From: UBA2357 sp046295975
GTDB taxonomy: Bacteria > Pseudomonadota > Gammaproteobacteria > Burkholderiales > Rhodocyclaceae
Assembly: GCA_046295975.1 (NCBI GenBank)
Contig: JBKBMG010000002.1
Span: forward strand, 186,001 to 250,000
DNA length: 64,000 nucleotides
Reading direction: 5' to 3'
The notes under the pieces were generated by a model. It was not told the origin of the DNA and did not search any database. It was given only the letters and a program-made list of their open reading frames with translations. The translations under genes were made by a program, and so were the position numbers. Below, one piece after another: positions 1-9,703 of this stretch. Each line of letters begins with the position of its first letter. Position 1 is the first letter of the stretch.

Positions 1-568
1 CGAGCAGGGGCAGGGCGATGCCGTCGGGCGCCAGCACCTCGGCCGGTCGCAGCCGCTCGAACTGGGCCAGCAGTTGGTCGCTCGGACATTCCATCAGCCG
101 GAAGTCACCGTTGGCCAGATTGAGCCAGGCCAGTCCGAGCACCCCCCGGTTGAGCTGTACGGCCAGCAACAGGGCATCGCGCCGGTCGTCGAGCAAGGCC
201 GCGTCGGTCAGCGTGCCTGGCGTGACGATGCGGCTCACCGCCCGTTCCATCGGCCCCTTGGTCGCCCCCGGCTCCCCGACCTGCTCGGCGATCACCACCG
301 ATTCGCCCAGCTTCACCAGCCGTGCAAGATACTGCTCGAGCGCATGGAAAGGCACGCCAGCCATGCGGATCGGCTGACCACTTGACTGCCCGCGGGTGGT
401 CAGGGTGATATCGAGCAGACGCGCCGCCTTTTCGGCGTCCTCGAAGAACAGCTCATAGAAGTCCCCCATTCGGTAGAACAGCAGCATCGCCGGGTACTGC
501 GCCTTTAGCCGCAGGTACTGCTGCATCATGGGGGTGTGGCCGGCGATCAGATCCTCGTCTATCCGCAT
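1..568 (-). CDS. mutS: DNA mismatch repair protein MutS (5' part only)
   Basis: The N-terminal 189 codons of MutS, cut by the window edge. MutS recognises mispaired bases and recruits MutL. The visible part is the mismatch-binding domain, opening HTPMMQQYLRLKAQYP and carrying the Phe-x-Glu mismatch-contact motif in RMGDFYELF, then the connector region (GATKGPMERAVSRIVTPGT). The ATG at 568 gives about the same length before HTPMMQQ as E. coli MutS has; an ATG at 529 is the alternative. Neither has a good ribosome site. The gene lies 23 bases behind suhB on the same strand, so read-through from suhB is likely. Identity is secure; the ATPase half is outside the window. Confidence 0.95.
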   Translation of the reverse strand, partial: MRIDEDLIAGHTPMMQQYLRLKAQYPAMLLFYRMGDFYELFFEDAEKAARLLDITLTTRGQSSGQPIRMAGVPFHALEQYLARLVKLGESVVIAEQVGEPGATKGPMERAVSRIVTPGTLTDAALLDDRRDALLLAVQLNRGVLGLAWLNLANGDFRLMECPSDQLLAQFERLRPAEVLAPDGIALPLL

Positions 569-591
569 GCGCTATGGGCGGGCAGGGTCGT

Positions 592-1398
592 TCAGGCGGG
601 AAGGGCGGCCGGGCGGTGGGCCTGCACCACCGACAGCAACTGGGCGAAGACCTTGGGAGCACCGGCGACGACGTTGCCGCTGGTCATGTAGTCGCCTTCG
701 CCAGCCAGGTCGCTCACCAGTCCGCCGGCCTCCTGGATCAGTAGCACGCCGGCGGCCATGTCCCAGGGCTGCAGGCCGATTTCCCAGAAGCCGTCGAGGC
801 GTCCGGAGGCCACGTAGGCGAGGTCCAGGGCGGCTGCGCCCGGACGACGAATGCCGGCGGTCTTCTGCGTCAGGTCGCGGAACATCGCCATGTAGGCGTC
901 CATGTGCTTGAACTCCCGGAAAGGGAAGCCGGTGCCGATCAGCGATTCGCCCAGGCGGGTCCGCTTCGATACGCGGATGCGGCGATCGTTGAGAAAGGCG
1001 CCCGCGCCCTTGCTGGCGGTAAACAACTCATTGCGCGTGGGGTCGAAAACCACGGCCTGCTCGAGCACGCCGTTGCGGGCCAGTGCAATGGAGACCGCGT
1101 ACTGCGGAAAGCCATGAATGAAGTTGGTGGTACCGTCCAGCGGATCAATGATCCACTGATACTCGCTGTCCTGCTCGGGGCCGATCTCGCCAGACTCCTC
1201 TGCTAGAATGCCGTGCCCCGGATAGGCGTCGCGCAACACCTCGATGATGGCCTCTTCGGCCGCGCGGTCCACCTCGGTCACGAAATCGTTGGGCGACTTG
1301 GTCTGCACGGTAAGCAGGTCGACCTGGTTGGCGGCCCGGTTGATGACCGAAGCAGCACGACGCGCGGCCTTGATGGCGATATTCAGGGTGGGGTGCAT
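592..1398 (-). CDS. suhB: Inositol-1-monophosphatase family protein SuhB
   Basis: A 268-residue Mg-dependent phosphatase of the IMPase/SuhB family. In the sequence are the metal-binding blocks LAEESGEIG, the IDPLDGTTNFIHGFP motif and the C-terminal WDMAAGVLLIQEAGG block, in usual order and spacing. In enterobacteria SuhB also joins the rRNA antitermination complex, and the housekeeping location next to mutS suggests the same general role here; that is inference. It is divergent from trmJ with 77 bases between them and is followed by mutS on the same strand. Confidence 0.93.
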   Translation of the reverse strand: MHPTLNIAIKAARRAASVINRAANQVDLLTVQTKSPNDFVTEVDRAAEEAIIEVLRDAYPGHGILAEESGEIGPEQDSEYQWIIDPLDGTTNFIHGFPQYAVSIALARNGVLEQAVVFDPTRNELFTASKGAGAFLNDRRIRVSKRTRLGESLIGTGFPFREFKHMDAYMAMFRDLTQKTAGIRRPGAAALDLAYVASGRLDGFWEIGLQPWDMAAGVLLIQEAGGLVSDLAGEGDYMTSGNVVAGAPKVFAQLLSVVQAHRPAALPA

Positions 1399-1475
1399 GA
1401 GTGTTGTCTCGCGCAGCGGCGCAACCCGATGTGGGCCCGCCGCCGAAGTAGTCAGGAAAAACGTGTGATTTTAAT

Positions 1476-2204
1476 ATGAAAGCCGACCCAGCGCTCGACC
1501 ACATCCGCGTCGTCCTGGTGCGAACCAGCCACCCGGGCAATATCGGTGCCGCCGCCCGGGCGATGAAGACCATGGGACTGTCCAGCCTCTGGCTGGTCTC
1601 TCCGCTCAGCTTCCCCGATCCGGTCGCCGACGCACGCGCCTCCGGGGCCGACGACATTCTCCGCAACGCCCGGGTGGTGAGTACCCTCGCCGAAGCGCTG
1701 ACGGGCACTTGTCTTGCCGCGGCGCTGACCGCCCGCCGAAGGGAATGGTCGGTGCCGCCGATGCATGCGCGCGAGGCTGCACCGGAATTGATCGCCCGCG
1801 CGGCCGAAGGCGAGGTCGCACTGGTGTTCGGTGCCGAGACCAGCGGCCTGACCAACGACGAAGTGGCGCTGTGCTCGATGCCGGTGACGATTCCGGCCAA
1901 CCCCGAGTATTCGTCGCTCAATCTCGGTGCCGCGGTCCAGTTGCTGTGCTACGAAGTGCGCCTGGCCGCCGCTGCGCCGGCCCCGTTGCCGGCTGCAGAA
2001 AATACGCTCGCGAGTTTTGAGGAGGTGGAGGGTTTTCACGCTCACCTCGAGCGGGCGATGATCTCCAGCGGCTTCTACGACCCAGCCAACCCCAAACGGC
2101 TGTTGCCGCGCCTGCGGCGCCTGTTCGGACGCACCAGACTCGAGCGCGACGAAGTCAATATCCTGCGCGGGATTCTCGGTGCGCTGGAACGTAAACCTGA
2201 TTAA
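1476..2204 (+). CDS. trmJ: tRNA (cytidine/uridine-2'-O-)-methyltransferase TrmJ
   Basis: A 242-residue SPOUT-class methyltransferase that 2'-O-methylates the wobble-side anticodon position 32 of tRNAs with S-adenosylmethionine. The three SPOUT motifs are visible: NIGAAARAMKTMG near residue 23, the knot segment VFGAETSGLTNDE in the middle, and IPANPEYSSLNLGAAVQ towards the C-terminal half. Length equals that of E. coli TrmJ. In enterobacteria trmJ lies between suhB and iscR; here the order suhB / trmJ / cysE / iscR is nearly the same, which supports the call over other SPOUT enzymes. Confidence 0.93.
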   Translation: MKADPALDHIRVVLVRTSHPGNIGAAARAMKTMGLSSLWLVSPLSFPDPVADARASGADDILRNARVVSTLAEALTGTCLAAALTARRREWSVPPMHAREAAPELIARAAEGEVALVFGAETSGLTNDEVALCSMPVTIPANPEYSSLNLGAAVQLLCYEVRLAAAAPAPLPAAENTLASFEEVEGFHAHLERAMISSGFYDPANPKRLLPRLRRLFGRTRLERDEVNILRGILGALERKPD

Positions 2205-2308
2205 AATACTCGGAAATTGTGCCGGCATCGACCGGCAAGTCTGGGGCGGTCCGCCTCCTTCAGGGCGAAGTACCGCCCATTTCGCCCATGTACCAGGAGC
2301 GTGCATCC

Positions 2309-3076
<768 letters not shown>

Positions 3077-3204
3077 TTTGGACGTGAAGGCGTCGCGGTG
3101 AGCAGCCCGATTTCCGCCCCGGCATGGGCGCCCAACCGGCGTCGAGTGTCGTCGTCCGGTGTCCCGAGAACCCGCGGCCTGCCTGCCTTTGCTATCGCGC
3201 CGAT

Positions 3205-3229
3205 TAGTTGACCAAAATTGTCGGGAACC
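3205..3229 (+). promoter_or_regulatory. iscR promoter: Candidate IscR type-1 binding site A
   Basis: A 25-base imperfect palindrome with half-sites TTAGTTGACC and GTCGGGAAC around AAAAT. It agrees with 17 of the 22 fixed positions of the type-1 IscR consensus known from E. coli. It lies about 64 bases before the iscR start, which fits autorepression by [2Fe-2S] IscR. Confidence 0.6.
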
Positions 3230-3232
3230 GTA

Positions 3233-3257
3233 TAGTTGAGCGAAACGTTCGGGTATT
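3233..3257 (+). promoter_or_regulatory. iscR promoter: Candidate IscR type-1 binding site B
   Basis: A second 25-base site, ATAGTTGA...TTCGGGTAT, matching 18 of 22 fixed consensus positions, 28 bases centre to centre from the first. Two tandem sites before iscR are also the arrangement in E. coli. It ends 35 bases before the iscR ATG, probably overlapping the promoter. Confidence 0.6.
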
Positions 3258-3292
3258 TCCGAACGAACGATCCCGCTTCGTGAGGACGCACC

Positions 3293-3775
3293 ATGAGACT
3301 GACCACCAAAGGACGATTCGCCGTTACGGCCATGATCGATCTGGCCGCGCGTGAGGCCGACGGGCCAGTCACGCTCGCGGGCATCGCCGAGCGCCAGAAG
3401 ATTTCCCTTTCCTATCTTGAGCAGTTGTTCGGCAAACTGCGCCGCTACAAGCTGGTGAGCAGCGTGCGCGGTCCCGGCGGCGGCTATCGCCTGGCGCGCG
3501 CGATGGGCGAGATCACGGTCGCAGACATCATCGTCGCGGTCGACGAACCGCTGGATGCGACTCAGTGCGGCGGCAAGCAGAACTGTCATGACGAACATCG
3601 CTGCATGACCCACGACCTGTGGGCGAATCTGAACAAGCGCATGTACGAGTATCTCGACTCGGTCACGTTGGAAGCACTGGTCACCCGTCAGATTCGCTCT
3701 GACCCCGACATGAGTGTAATCAAGGACGTGCGCCGACGCGCGAAGGTATCGTTGCGCGAAGCGGCTGCGGCCTGA
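3293..3775 (+). CDS. iscR: Fe-S cluster sensing regulator IscR
   Basis: A 160-residue Rrf2-family repressor. The N-terminal winged helix (MRLTTKGRFAVTAMIDLA, recognition region ISLSYLEQLFGKLR) is followed by the cluster ligands Cys92, Cys98, Cys104 and His107, at exactly the E. coli IscR positions. With a [2Fe-2S] cluster it represses its own operon; as apo-protein it controls other genes. It is the first gene of the isc operon, 18 bases before the first desulfurase, and has two candidate binding sites upstream. Confidence 0.97.
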   Translation: MRLTTKGRFAVTAMIDLAAREADGPVTLAGIAERQKISLSYLEQLFGKLRRYKLVSSVRGPGGGYRLARAMGEITVADIIVAVDEPLDATQCGGKQNCHDEHRCMTHDLWANLNKRMYEYLDSVTLEALVTRQIRSDPDMSVIKDVRRRAKVSLREAAAA

Positions 3776-3793
3776 AGACCTTTGGGTTCTGCG

Positions 3794-4942
3794 ATGTTCG
3801 CCCCGACCTATCTCGACTGGAACGCCACTACACCACTTGACGAAGCGGTGCGCGAAGCCATGCTGCCATGGTTGGGCAGCCGCTTCGGCAACGCCTCGAG
3901 CAGACACGAATACGGTCGTCAGGCGCGTGCGGCGATCGACGAGGCGCGCCAGCGCATCGCGGCCGCAGTCGGTGCGCACCCCACCGAGGTCGTGTTGACC
4001 AGCGGCGGTTCGGAAGCCAATAACCTGTTCATCAAGGGTGTCGCCGCCACGATGCGGCCGGCACGGCTGGCGATCAGCGCAATCGAGCACCCTTGTGTGC
4101 GCGAGCCCGCGCGCCAACTCGCCCGCCAGGGTTGGGTGGTGGACGAAATCGCGGTCGACGCGCACGGCGTGATCGACGCCGACGCCTGGCGCGGTGCGCT
4201 CGCTAAACGGCCGGTCATGGTTTCGGTCATGATGGCGAACAACGAAACCGGCGTGCTTCAGAATGTTGCCGCGCTCGCTGCAGACGCTCGTGCGGTCGGC
4301 ATCTGGCTGCACAGTGACGCGGTGCAGGCGCTGGGCAAGCACCCGGTCGATTTTCGTGCCCTTGGCGTGGCCGCACTGACCCTGTCCGCACACAAGCTCG
4401 GCGGGCCGCTCGGCGCCGGTGCGCTGGTGGTCGACAAGCGTGTGGAACTGGCTCCCCTGATTGCCGGGGGAGGCCAGGAACGTGGCTTGCGGTCGGGTAC
4501 CGAGAACATTGCGGCCATCGTGGGTTTCGGTTTCGCAGCGGAACGTGCGGCAGCCCGCGCCAGGGACGAGGCAGTCCGCTTGTCGACCTTGCGTGACGAT
4601 CTGGAGGATTGGCTCACGCTGCAGGGTGCCAGCGTGTTTTCACGTGCTGCGGCACGCTTGCCGAATACGTGCTTCTTCTCGCTCCCCGGGCTGGATGGGG
4701 AGACCCTGGTCGCGAAACTCGACCGTGCCGGATTCGCGGTGGCCAGTGGCTCAGCTTGCTCAAGCGCGAACCCCGAGCCTTCGCATACCTTGCTGGCGAT
4801 GGGCGTGGATGAAGATGTCGCGCGCGGCGCGGTGCGGGTGAGCCTCGGCCAAGCTACCCAGGACGACGATCTGGCCCGTTTCCGCGAGGCGCTCGGCCGC
4901 CTCGTGGCCGATTTGAAGAATCTGACCGCGATGACGGTCTAA
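3794..4942 (+). CDS. Cysteine desulfurase, NifS/IscS-like (first copy)
   Basis: A class V PLP aminotransferase fold enzyme of 382 residues that should release sulfur from cysteine. It shows YLDWNATTPLDEAV at the N-terminus, the PLP lysine in LSAHKLGGPLGAGAL and the active cysteine in SGSACSSANPEPS. Unlike IscS it has no C-terminal LSPLWEM/GIDLN tail, which in IscS docks IscU, so its partner may differ. The ATG at 3794 is used; a TTG at 3782 only adds four residues. It lies between iscR and iscS, an arrangement seen in some betaproteobacteria. It could serve another acceptor or be a back-up; its specific role is unknown. Confidence 0.85.
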   Translation: MFAPTYLDWNATTPLDEAVREAMLPWLGSRFGNASSRHEYGRQARAAIDEARQRIAAAVGAHPTEVVLTSGGSEANNLFIKGVAATMRPARLAISAIEHPCVREPARQLARQGWVVDEIAVDAHGVIDADAWRGALAKRPVMVSVMMANNETGVLQNVAALAADARAVGIWLHSDAVQALGKHPVDFRALGVAALTLSAHKLGGPLGAGALVVDKRVELAPLIAGGGQERGLRSGTENIAAIVGFGFAAERAAARARDEAVRLSTLRDDLEDWLTLQGASVFSRAAARLPNTCFFSLPGLDGETLVAKLDRAGFAVASGSACSSANPEPSHTLLAMGVDEDVARGAVRVSLGQATQDDDLARFREALGRLVADLKNLTAMTV

Positions 4943-4986
4943 TTGTGCAAAGTGTGCAAAGAACAGCTCGCTTACGGAGAGATGCA

Positions 4987-6198
4987 ATGCTGAAGTTTCC
5001 GATCTACCTCGATTACTCGGCCACCACGCCGGTCGACCCGCGTGTTGCCGAGGCGATGATTCCCTGGCTGACCGCGCATTTCGGAAATCCGGCGAGCCGT
5101 TCCCATGCCTATGGTTGGGAAGCCGAAAAGGCCGTCGAGGATGCCCGCGAGCAGGTTGCGGCGCTGGTCAATGCCGACGCCAAGGAGATCATCTGGACCT
5201 CCGGAGCGACCGAATCGAACAACCTCGCGATCAAGGGCGCGGCCCAGTTCTACAAGGGCAAGGGCAAGCACCTGATCACGCTCAAGACCGAGCACAAGGC
5301 GGTGCTCGACACGGTGCGCGAACTCGAACGACAGGGCTTCGAAGCGACCTATCTCGACGTGCGCGACGATGGCCTGGTCGATCTCGACAGTCTCAAGGCG
5401 GCGATCCGTCCCGACACCATTCTGGTTTCGGTCATGCTGGTGAATAACGAGATCGGCGTGATCCAGCCAGTTGCTGAAATCGGTGCGCTGTGCCGGGAAA
5501 AAGGCATTGTGTTTCATGTGGATGCCGCCCAGGCCACCGGCAAGGTCGCGATCGACCTGGCCGAGTTGCCGGTCGATCTGATGTCGTTTTCCGCCCACAA
5601 GACCTATGGTCCGAAAGGGGTGGGAGCTTTGTACGTACGCCGCAAGCCGCGCGTTCGCCTGGAGGCGCAGATGCACGGCGGTGGTCACGAGCGCGGATTG
5701 CGCTCCGGCACCCTGCCCACCCACCAGATCGTGGGGATGGGGGAGGCCTTCCGCATTGCCCGCGAGGAAATGGCTAGCGAGAACGCGCGTGTCCGGCGCT
5801 TGCGCGACAAACTGCTCAACGGCTTCAAGGACATGGACGAGGTGTACGTCAACGGTGATCTCGAGCAACGCGTGCCGCACAACCTCAACATTTCCTTTGC
5901 CTATGTCGAAGGCGAGTCGCTGATCATGGCAATCAAGGACGTGGCGGTATCGAGCGGGTCGGCGTGTACGTCGGCGAGCCTTGAGCCTTCCTATGTGTTG
6001 CGGGCACTCGGCCGCAACGACGAACTCGCCCACAGTTCCATCCGTTTTTCCATCGGCCGCTTCACCACCGAGGAAGAAATCGATTACGCGATCGACCTGC
6101 TGCACCGCAAGATCGGCAAGCTCCGCGAGCTTTCGCCGCTTTGGGAAATGGTGCAGGAAGGCATCGACTTGAACACCGTGCAGTGGGCAGCCCACTGA
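4987..6198 (+). CDS. iscS: Cysteine desulfurase IscS
   Basis: A 403-residue PLP enzyme converting cysteine to alanine and passing a persulfide to IscU, and in other bacteria to tRNA thiolation and other acceptors. Visible are IYLDYSATTPVDPRV, the PLP lysine in FSAHKTYGPKGVGALYVRR, and the mobile-loop cysteine in SGSACTSASLEPS about residue 327. The C-terminal tail ELSPLWEMVQEGIDLNTVQW is the IscU-docking tail typical of IscS. ATG 4987 is preceded by GGAGAG. Length is one residue short of E. coli IscS. It is followed 24 bases later by iscU. Confidence 0.97.
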   Translation: MLKFPIYLDYSATTPVDPRVAEAMIPWLTAHFGNPASRSHAYGWEAEKAVEDAREQVAALVNADAKEIIWTSGATESNNLAIKGAAQFYKGKGKHLITLKTEHKAVLDTVRELERQGFEATYLDVRDDGLVDLDSLKAAIRPDTILVSVMLVNNEIGVIQPVAEIGALCREKGIVFHVDAAQATGKVAIDLAELPVDLMSFSAHKTYGPKGVGALYVRRKPRVRLEAQMHGGGHERGLRSGTLPTHQIVGMGEAFRIAREEMASENARVRRLRDKLLNGFKDMDEVYVNGDLEQRVPHNLNISFAYVEGESLIMAIKDVAVSSGSACTSASLEPSYVLRALGRNDELAHSSIRFSIGRFTTEEEIDYAIDLLHRKIGKLRELSPLWEMVQEGIDLNTVQWAAH

Positions 6199-6222
6199 CG
6201 CCCCCCAGACAGGAGAGTCATC

Positions 6223-6606
6223 ATGGCATACAGCGAAAAAGTACTGGATCACTACGAGAATCCGCGTAACGTTGGCAGTTTCACCAAGGAAGACGAGGGT
6301 GTCGGAACCGGCATGGTCGGCGCCCCCGCCTGTGGCGACGTGATGAAGCTGCAGATCAAGGTCGGCAAGGACGGCGTGATCGAGGACGCCAAGTTCAAGA
6401 CCTATGGTTGTGGCTCGGCAATTGCCTCGAGCTCGCTGGTCACCGAATGGGTGAAGGGCAAGACCGTGGATCAGGCGCTGGAGATCAAGAACACCCAGAT
6501 CGCCGAAGAGCTCGCGCTGCCACCGGTGAAGATCCATTGTTCCATTCTCGCCGAGGATGCGATCAAGGCTGCGGTGGCCGATTACAAGAAGAAGCACCAG
6601 GCCTGA
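6223..6606 (+). CDS. iscU: Fe-S cluster scaffold IscU
   Basis: The 127-residue scaffold on which [2Fe-2S] clusters are built from IscS sulfur. The three ligand cysteines are at positions 37 (GAPACGD), 63 (YGCGSA) and 106 (HCSILAED), with His105 next to the last. LPPVK at 99-103 is the motif the chaperone HscA grips. Preceded by AGGAG and set in the canonical order iscS-iscU-iscA. Confidence 0.98.
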   Translation: MAYSEKVLDHYENPRNVGSFTKEDEGVGTGMVGAPACGDVMKLQIKVGKDGVIEDAKFKTYGCGSAIASSSLVTEWVKGKTVDQALEIKNTQIAEELALPPVKIHCSILAEDAIKAAVADYKKKHQA

Positions 6607-6621
6607 TCCGGGAGGATTGCG

Positions 6622-6945
6622 ATGAGCGTAACCTTGAGTGAAAGCGCGGCCAGACATGTGTCGGGCTTTCTCGCCAAGCGTGGCAAGGGGTTCGGTATCC
6701 GCCTGGGCGTACGCACCTCGGGATGTTCGGGGATGGCCTACAAGCTTGAGTTCGTCGACGAGCGCAACGAGGATGACACGGTCTTCGAGAGCCATGGTGT
6801 GAATGTCGTCGTCGACCCCAAGAGCCTGCCTTACATCGACGGAACCGAACTCGACTTTGTCCGCGAAGGACTCAACGAGGGTTTCCGATTCAACAACCCG
6901 AACGTCAAGGACGAGTGCGGTTGTGGCGAAAGCTTCAACGTCTGA
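6622..6945 (+). CDS. iscA: A-type Fe-S carrier IscA
   Basis: A 107-residue A-type carrier that takes clusters or iron to target proteins. The ligands Cys35 (TSGCSGMAY), Cys99 and Cys101 (ECGCGESFNV) are all present at their standard positions. A GGGAGGA ribosome site precedes the ATG and the gene follows iscU by 15 bases. Confidence 0.97.
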   Translation: MSVTLSESAARHVSGFLAKRGKGFGIRLGVRTSGCSGMAYKLEFVDERNEDDTVFESHGVNVVVDPKSLPYIDGTELDFVREGLNEGFRFNNPNVKDECGCGESFNV

Positions 6946-6963
6946 CTGGCGCGGACCCGCACG

Positions 6964-7497
6964 ATGAGCGTCGACCTGCAGAAGGATTTTTTTGCGCTGT
7001 TCGGGCTGCCGCGCCGCTTCGAGGTCGACGAGACCATCCTGGAAGCGGCCTTTCACGAACTGCATGCGCGGGTGCATCCTGATCGCCATGCCCATCTCGC
7101 CGACGCTGACAAGCGACGCGCCATGCAGTGGGCCACGCGGGTAAATGAGGCTTTCTCGACCTTGCGCAAGCCGCTCTCGCGGGCGCAATACCTGCTGACC
7201 CTGTCGGGCGTCGATGCCGGGCTGGAAACCAATACCGCCATGTCGGCCGAATTCCTGATGGAACAGATGGAATGGCGCGAGGCGGTGGAGGAAGCCCGTT
7301 GCGCGCGCGACGGCGAGGCGCTCAACCAGTTGTACATTCGCCTCAACCATCACGCTCGCGAGGTGTTTCGCGAGCTCGCGGCGCAATTCGACGTGGACGG
7401 CGCACTCGATGCAGCGGCCGAGACTGTGCGCCGCCTGATGTTCATCGAGAAGCTTCAGCACGAGATTGACGACGCCCTTGAGGCGCTGGAGACCTGA
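6964..7497 (+). CDS. hscB: J-domain co-chaperone HscB
   Basis: A 177-residue co-chaperone that delivers IscU to HscA and stimulates its ATPase. The J domain holds the His-Pro-Asp tripeptide at 38-40 (HARVHPDRHAHL); the C-terminal three-helix part binds IscU. The stop codon overlaps the hscA start by one base (TGATG), a sign of translational coupling. Confidence 0.96.
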   Translation: MSVDLQKDFFALFGLPRRFEVDETILEAAFHELHARVHPDRHAHLADADKRRAMQWATRVNEAFSTLRKPLSRAQYLLTLSGVDAGLETNTAMSAEFLMEQMEWREAVEEARCARDGEALNQLYIRLNHHAREVFRELAAQFDVDGALDAAAETVRRLMFIEKLQHEIDDALEALET

Positions 7498-9365
7498 TGG
7501 CATTACTACAGATTGCTGAGCCGGGGATGTCGGCCGAGCCGCATCAGCACCGGCTCGCGGCCGGCATCGATCTTGGCACCACCAACTCCCTTGTGGCGAC
7601 CGTGCGCAACGGCGTCGCCGTGTGCCTGCCCGACGAGAGCGGCAGAACCATGCTGGCGTCGGTGGTGCGCTACCTGCCGGACGGATCGGTGGCGGTCGGG
7701 CAGAGCGCCACCCAGGCGCACGCCACGGACCCGAGGAACACCATCATCTCGGTCAAGCGTTTCATGGGACGCGGCCTGAAGGACGTCGCGCACGTCGAGT
7801 CCATGCCCTATGATTTCGCCGAGAGCGAAGGCATGGTGAAGTTGAGGACGGTGCAAGGCATCAAGAGCCCGGTGGAAATTTCGGCCGAGATCCTCAGGGT
7901 GCTGGGCGCGCGCGCGCGCGCCAGCCTTGGCGGTGAGCTCACCGGCGTGGTCATCACCGTTCCGGCCTACTTTGATGACGCGCAGCGTCAGGCCACCAAG
8001 GATGCGGCCCGTCTTGCCGGACTGAATGTCCTGCGTTTGTTGAACGAACCGACTGCTGCGGCCGTTGCCTACGGTCTGGATAACGCCTCCGAAGGCGTGT
8101 ACGCGGTTTACGACCTCGGGGGCGGCACGTTCGACCTCTCGATTCTGAAGCTGTCGCGCGGCATCTTCGAAGTCATGGCGACCAACGGCGACAGCGCGCT
8201 GGGCGGCGACGACTTCGACCACCGGCTGTTCTGCTGGATTCTCGACAACGCCCGTATTGCGCCGCCGTCCAGCGAAGACGCGCGGCGTCTGCTGCTCAAG
8301 GCGCGAGAAGCCAAGGAGTTGCTCACCGCCTGCGAGGAAGCACCGATTCACGTTCGCCTGGCAAGCGGCGAGGAAGTCGATCTCAGCATCACCCGCGACG
8401 AGTTCGCGCAGATCACCGAGCATCTGGTACGCAAGACCCTCGCGCCGATGCGCAAGGTATTGCGCGACGCGGGCCTGTCTCCACAGGACGTGAAGGGGGT
8501 GGTCATGGTCGGCGGGGCAACCCGCATGCCGCACATCCAGCGCTCGGTCGCGGAGTTCTTCGGCCAGGAACCCCTGACCAACCTCGACCCGGACAAGGTC
8601 GTGGCACTCGGGGCCGCCCTTCAGGCCAACGTCCTGGCCGGCAACCGGAAGTCCGAGGACGACTGGCTGCTGTTGGACGTCATCCCGCTGTCGCTGGGGC
8701 TGGAGACCATGGGTGGGCTGGTGGAAAAAGTGATAACGCGCAACGCCACCTTGCCGATTGCGCGTGCCCAGGAGTTCACCACGTTCAAGGATGGTCAGAC
8801 CGCTATGGCCTTCCATGTGGTCCAGGGCGAGCGTGAATTGGTGAGCGACTGCCGGTCGCTCGCGCGCTTCGAACTACGCGGCATTCCGGCCATGGTTGCA
8901 GGTGCGGCGCGTATCCGCGTCACCTTCCAGGTCGATGCCGACGGCCTGCTGTCGGTGTCCGCCCGCGAGATGTCGTCGGGCGTCGAGGCGAGCGTGCTGG
9001 TCAAGCCTTCCTACGGGCTGTCCGACGACGAGATCGCCGACATGCTCAAACAAGGCATGACCCATGCCGGCGAGGACATGAATGCGCGCGCGTTGCGCGA
9101 GCAGCAAGTTGAAGCAGATCGCCTCATCGAGGCCACCGAGGCGGCACTGGCGCAGGATGGAGAACTACTGACCGCCGATGAACGCACCGCGATCGAGACG
9201 GAAATCGCACGACTTCGCGAGATTCGCAACGGCAGCGACCACCGCGCAATCAAGCAGGCCATCGACGCCCTGGCCCGGAGCACCGACGACTTTGCCGCCC
9301 GCAGAATGGACAAGAGCGTTCGCTCGGCGCTGACCGGGCAGAAAATTGACGAGATCGAGGTATGA
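7497..9365 (+). CDS. hscA: Hsp70-class chaperone HscA
   Basis: A 622-residue specialised Hsp70 which, with ATP, pulls clusters from IscU onto apoproteins. The nucleotide-binding motifs are GIDLGTTNSLVATV near residue 24, VYDLGGGTFDLSIL and VMVGGATRMP; the substrate domain follows. The MALLQIAEPG opening is typical of HscA and supports the ATG at 7497. It overlaps fdx by four bases (ATGA). Confidence 0.97.
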   Translation: MALLQIAEPGMSAEPHQHRLAAGIDLGTTNSLVATVRNGVAVCLPDESGRTMLASVVRYLPDGSVAVGQSATQAHATDPRNTIISVKRFMGRGLKDVAHVESMPYDFAESEGMVKLRTVQGIKSPVEISAEILRVLGARARASLGGELTGVVITVPAYFDDAQRQATKDAARLAGLNVLRLLNEPTAAAVAYGLDNASEGVYAVYDLGGGTFDLSILKLSRGIFEVMATNGDSALGGDDFDHRLFCWILDNARIAPPSSEDARRLLLKAREAKELLTACEEAPIHVRLASGEEVDLSITRDEFAQITEHLVRKTLAPMRKVLRDAGLSPQDVKGVVMVGGATRMPHIQRSVAEFFGQEPLTNLDPDKVVALGAALQANVLAGNRKSEDDWLLLDVIPLSLGLETMGGLVEKVITRNATLPIARAQEFTTFKDGQTAMAFHVVQGERELVSDCRSLARFELRGIPAMVAGAARIRVTFQVDADGLLSVSAREMSSGVEASVLVKPSYGLSDDEIADMLKQGMTHAGEDMNARALREQQVEADRLIEATEAALAQDGELLTADERTAIETEIARLREIRNGSDHRAIKQAIDALARSTDDFAARRMDKSVRSALTGQKIDEIEV

Positions 9366-9703
9366 CCCAGATAGTTGTATTGCCACACGTCGAACTGTGC
9401 CCCGACGGGGCGGTCATCGAAGCGCCGCCCGGACAGTCCATCTGCGACGTGCTGCTCGACAACGGTATCGAGATCGAACACGCCTGCGAAAAATCCTGCG
9501 CCTGCACCACCTGTCATGTGATCGTCCGCGAGGGTTTCGGCAGCCTGGTCGAAGCCGAGGAGGAGGAGGAGGATCTGCTCGACAAAGCCTGGGGACTGGA
9601 ACCGCAGTCCCGCCTGTCCTGCCAGGCGCGCGTTGCGGACACACCGCTGGTGGTCGAGATACCGCGCTACACGATCAACATGGCACGTGAGGGTAAGCAC
9701 TGA
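9362..9703 (+). CDS. fdx: [2Fe-2S] ferredoxin Fdx
   Basis: A 113-residue adrenodoxin-type ferredoxin supplying electrons for cluster assembly. The ligands are Cys42, Cys48, Cys51 and Cys87, the E. coli Fdx pattern; an extra Cys46 sits in the loop as in other isc ferredoxins. An acidic run of five Glu follows VEA. Overlaps both neighbours: ATGA with hscA and TGATG with iscX. Confidence 0.96.
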   Translation: MTQIVVLPHVELCPDGAVIEAPPGQSICDVLLDNGIEIEHACEKSCACTTCHVIVREGFGSLVEAEEEEEDLLDKAWGLEPQSRLSCQARVADTPLVVEIPRYTINMAREGKH

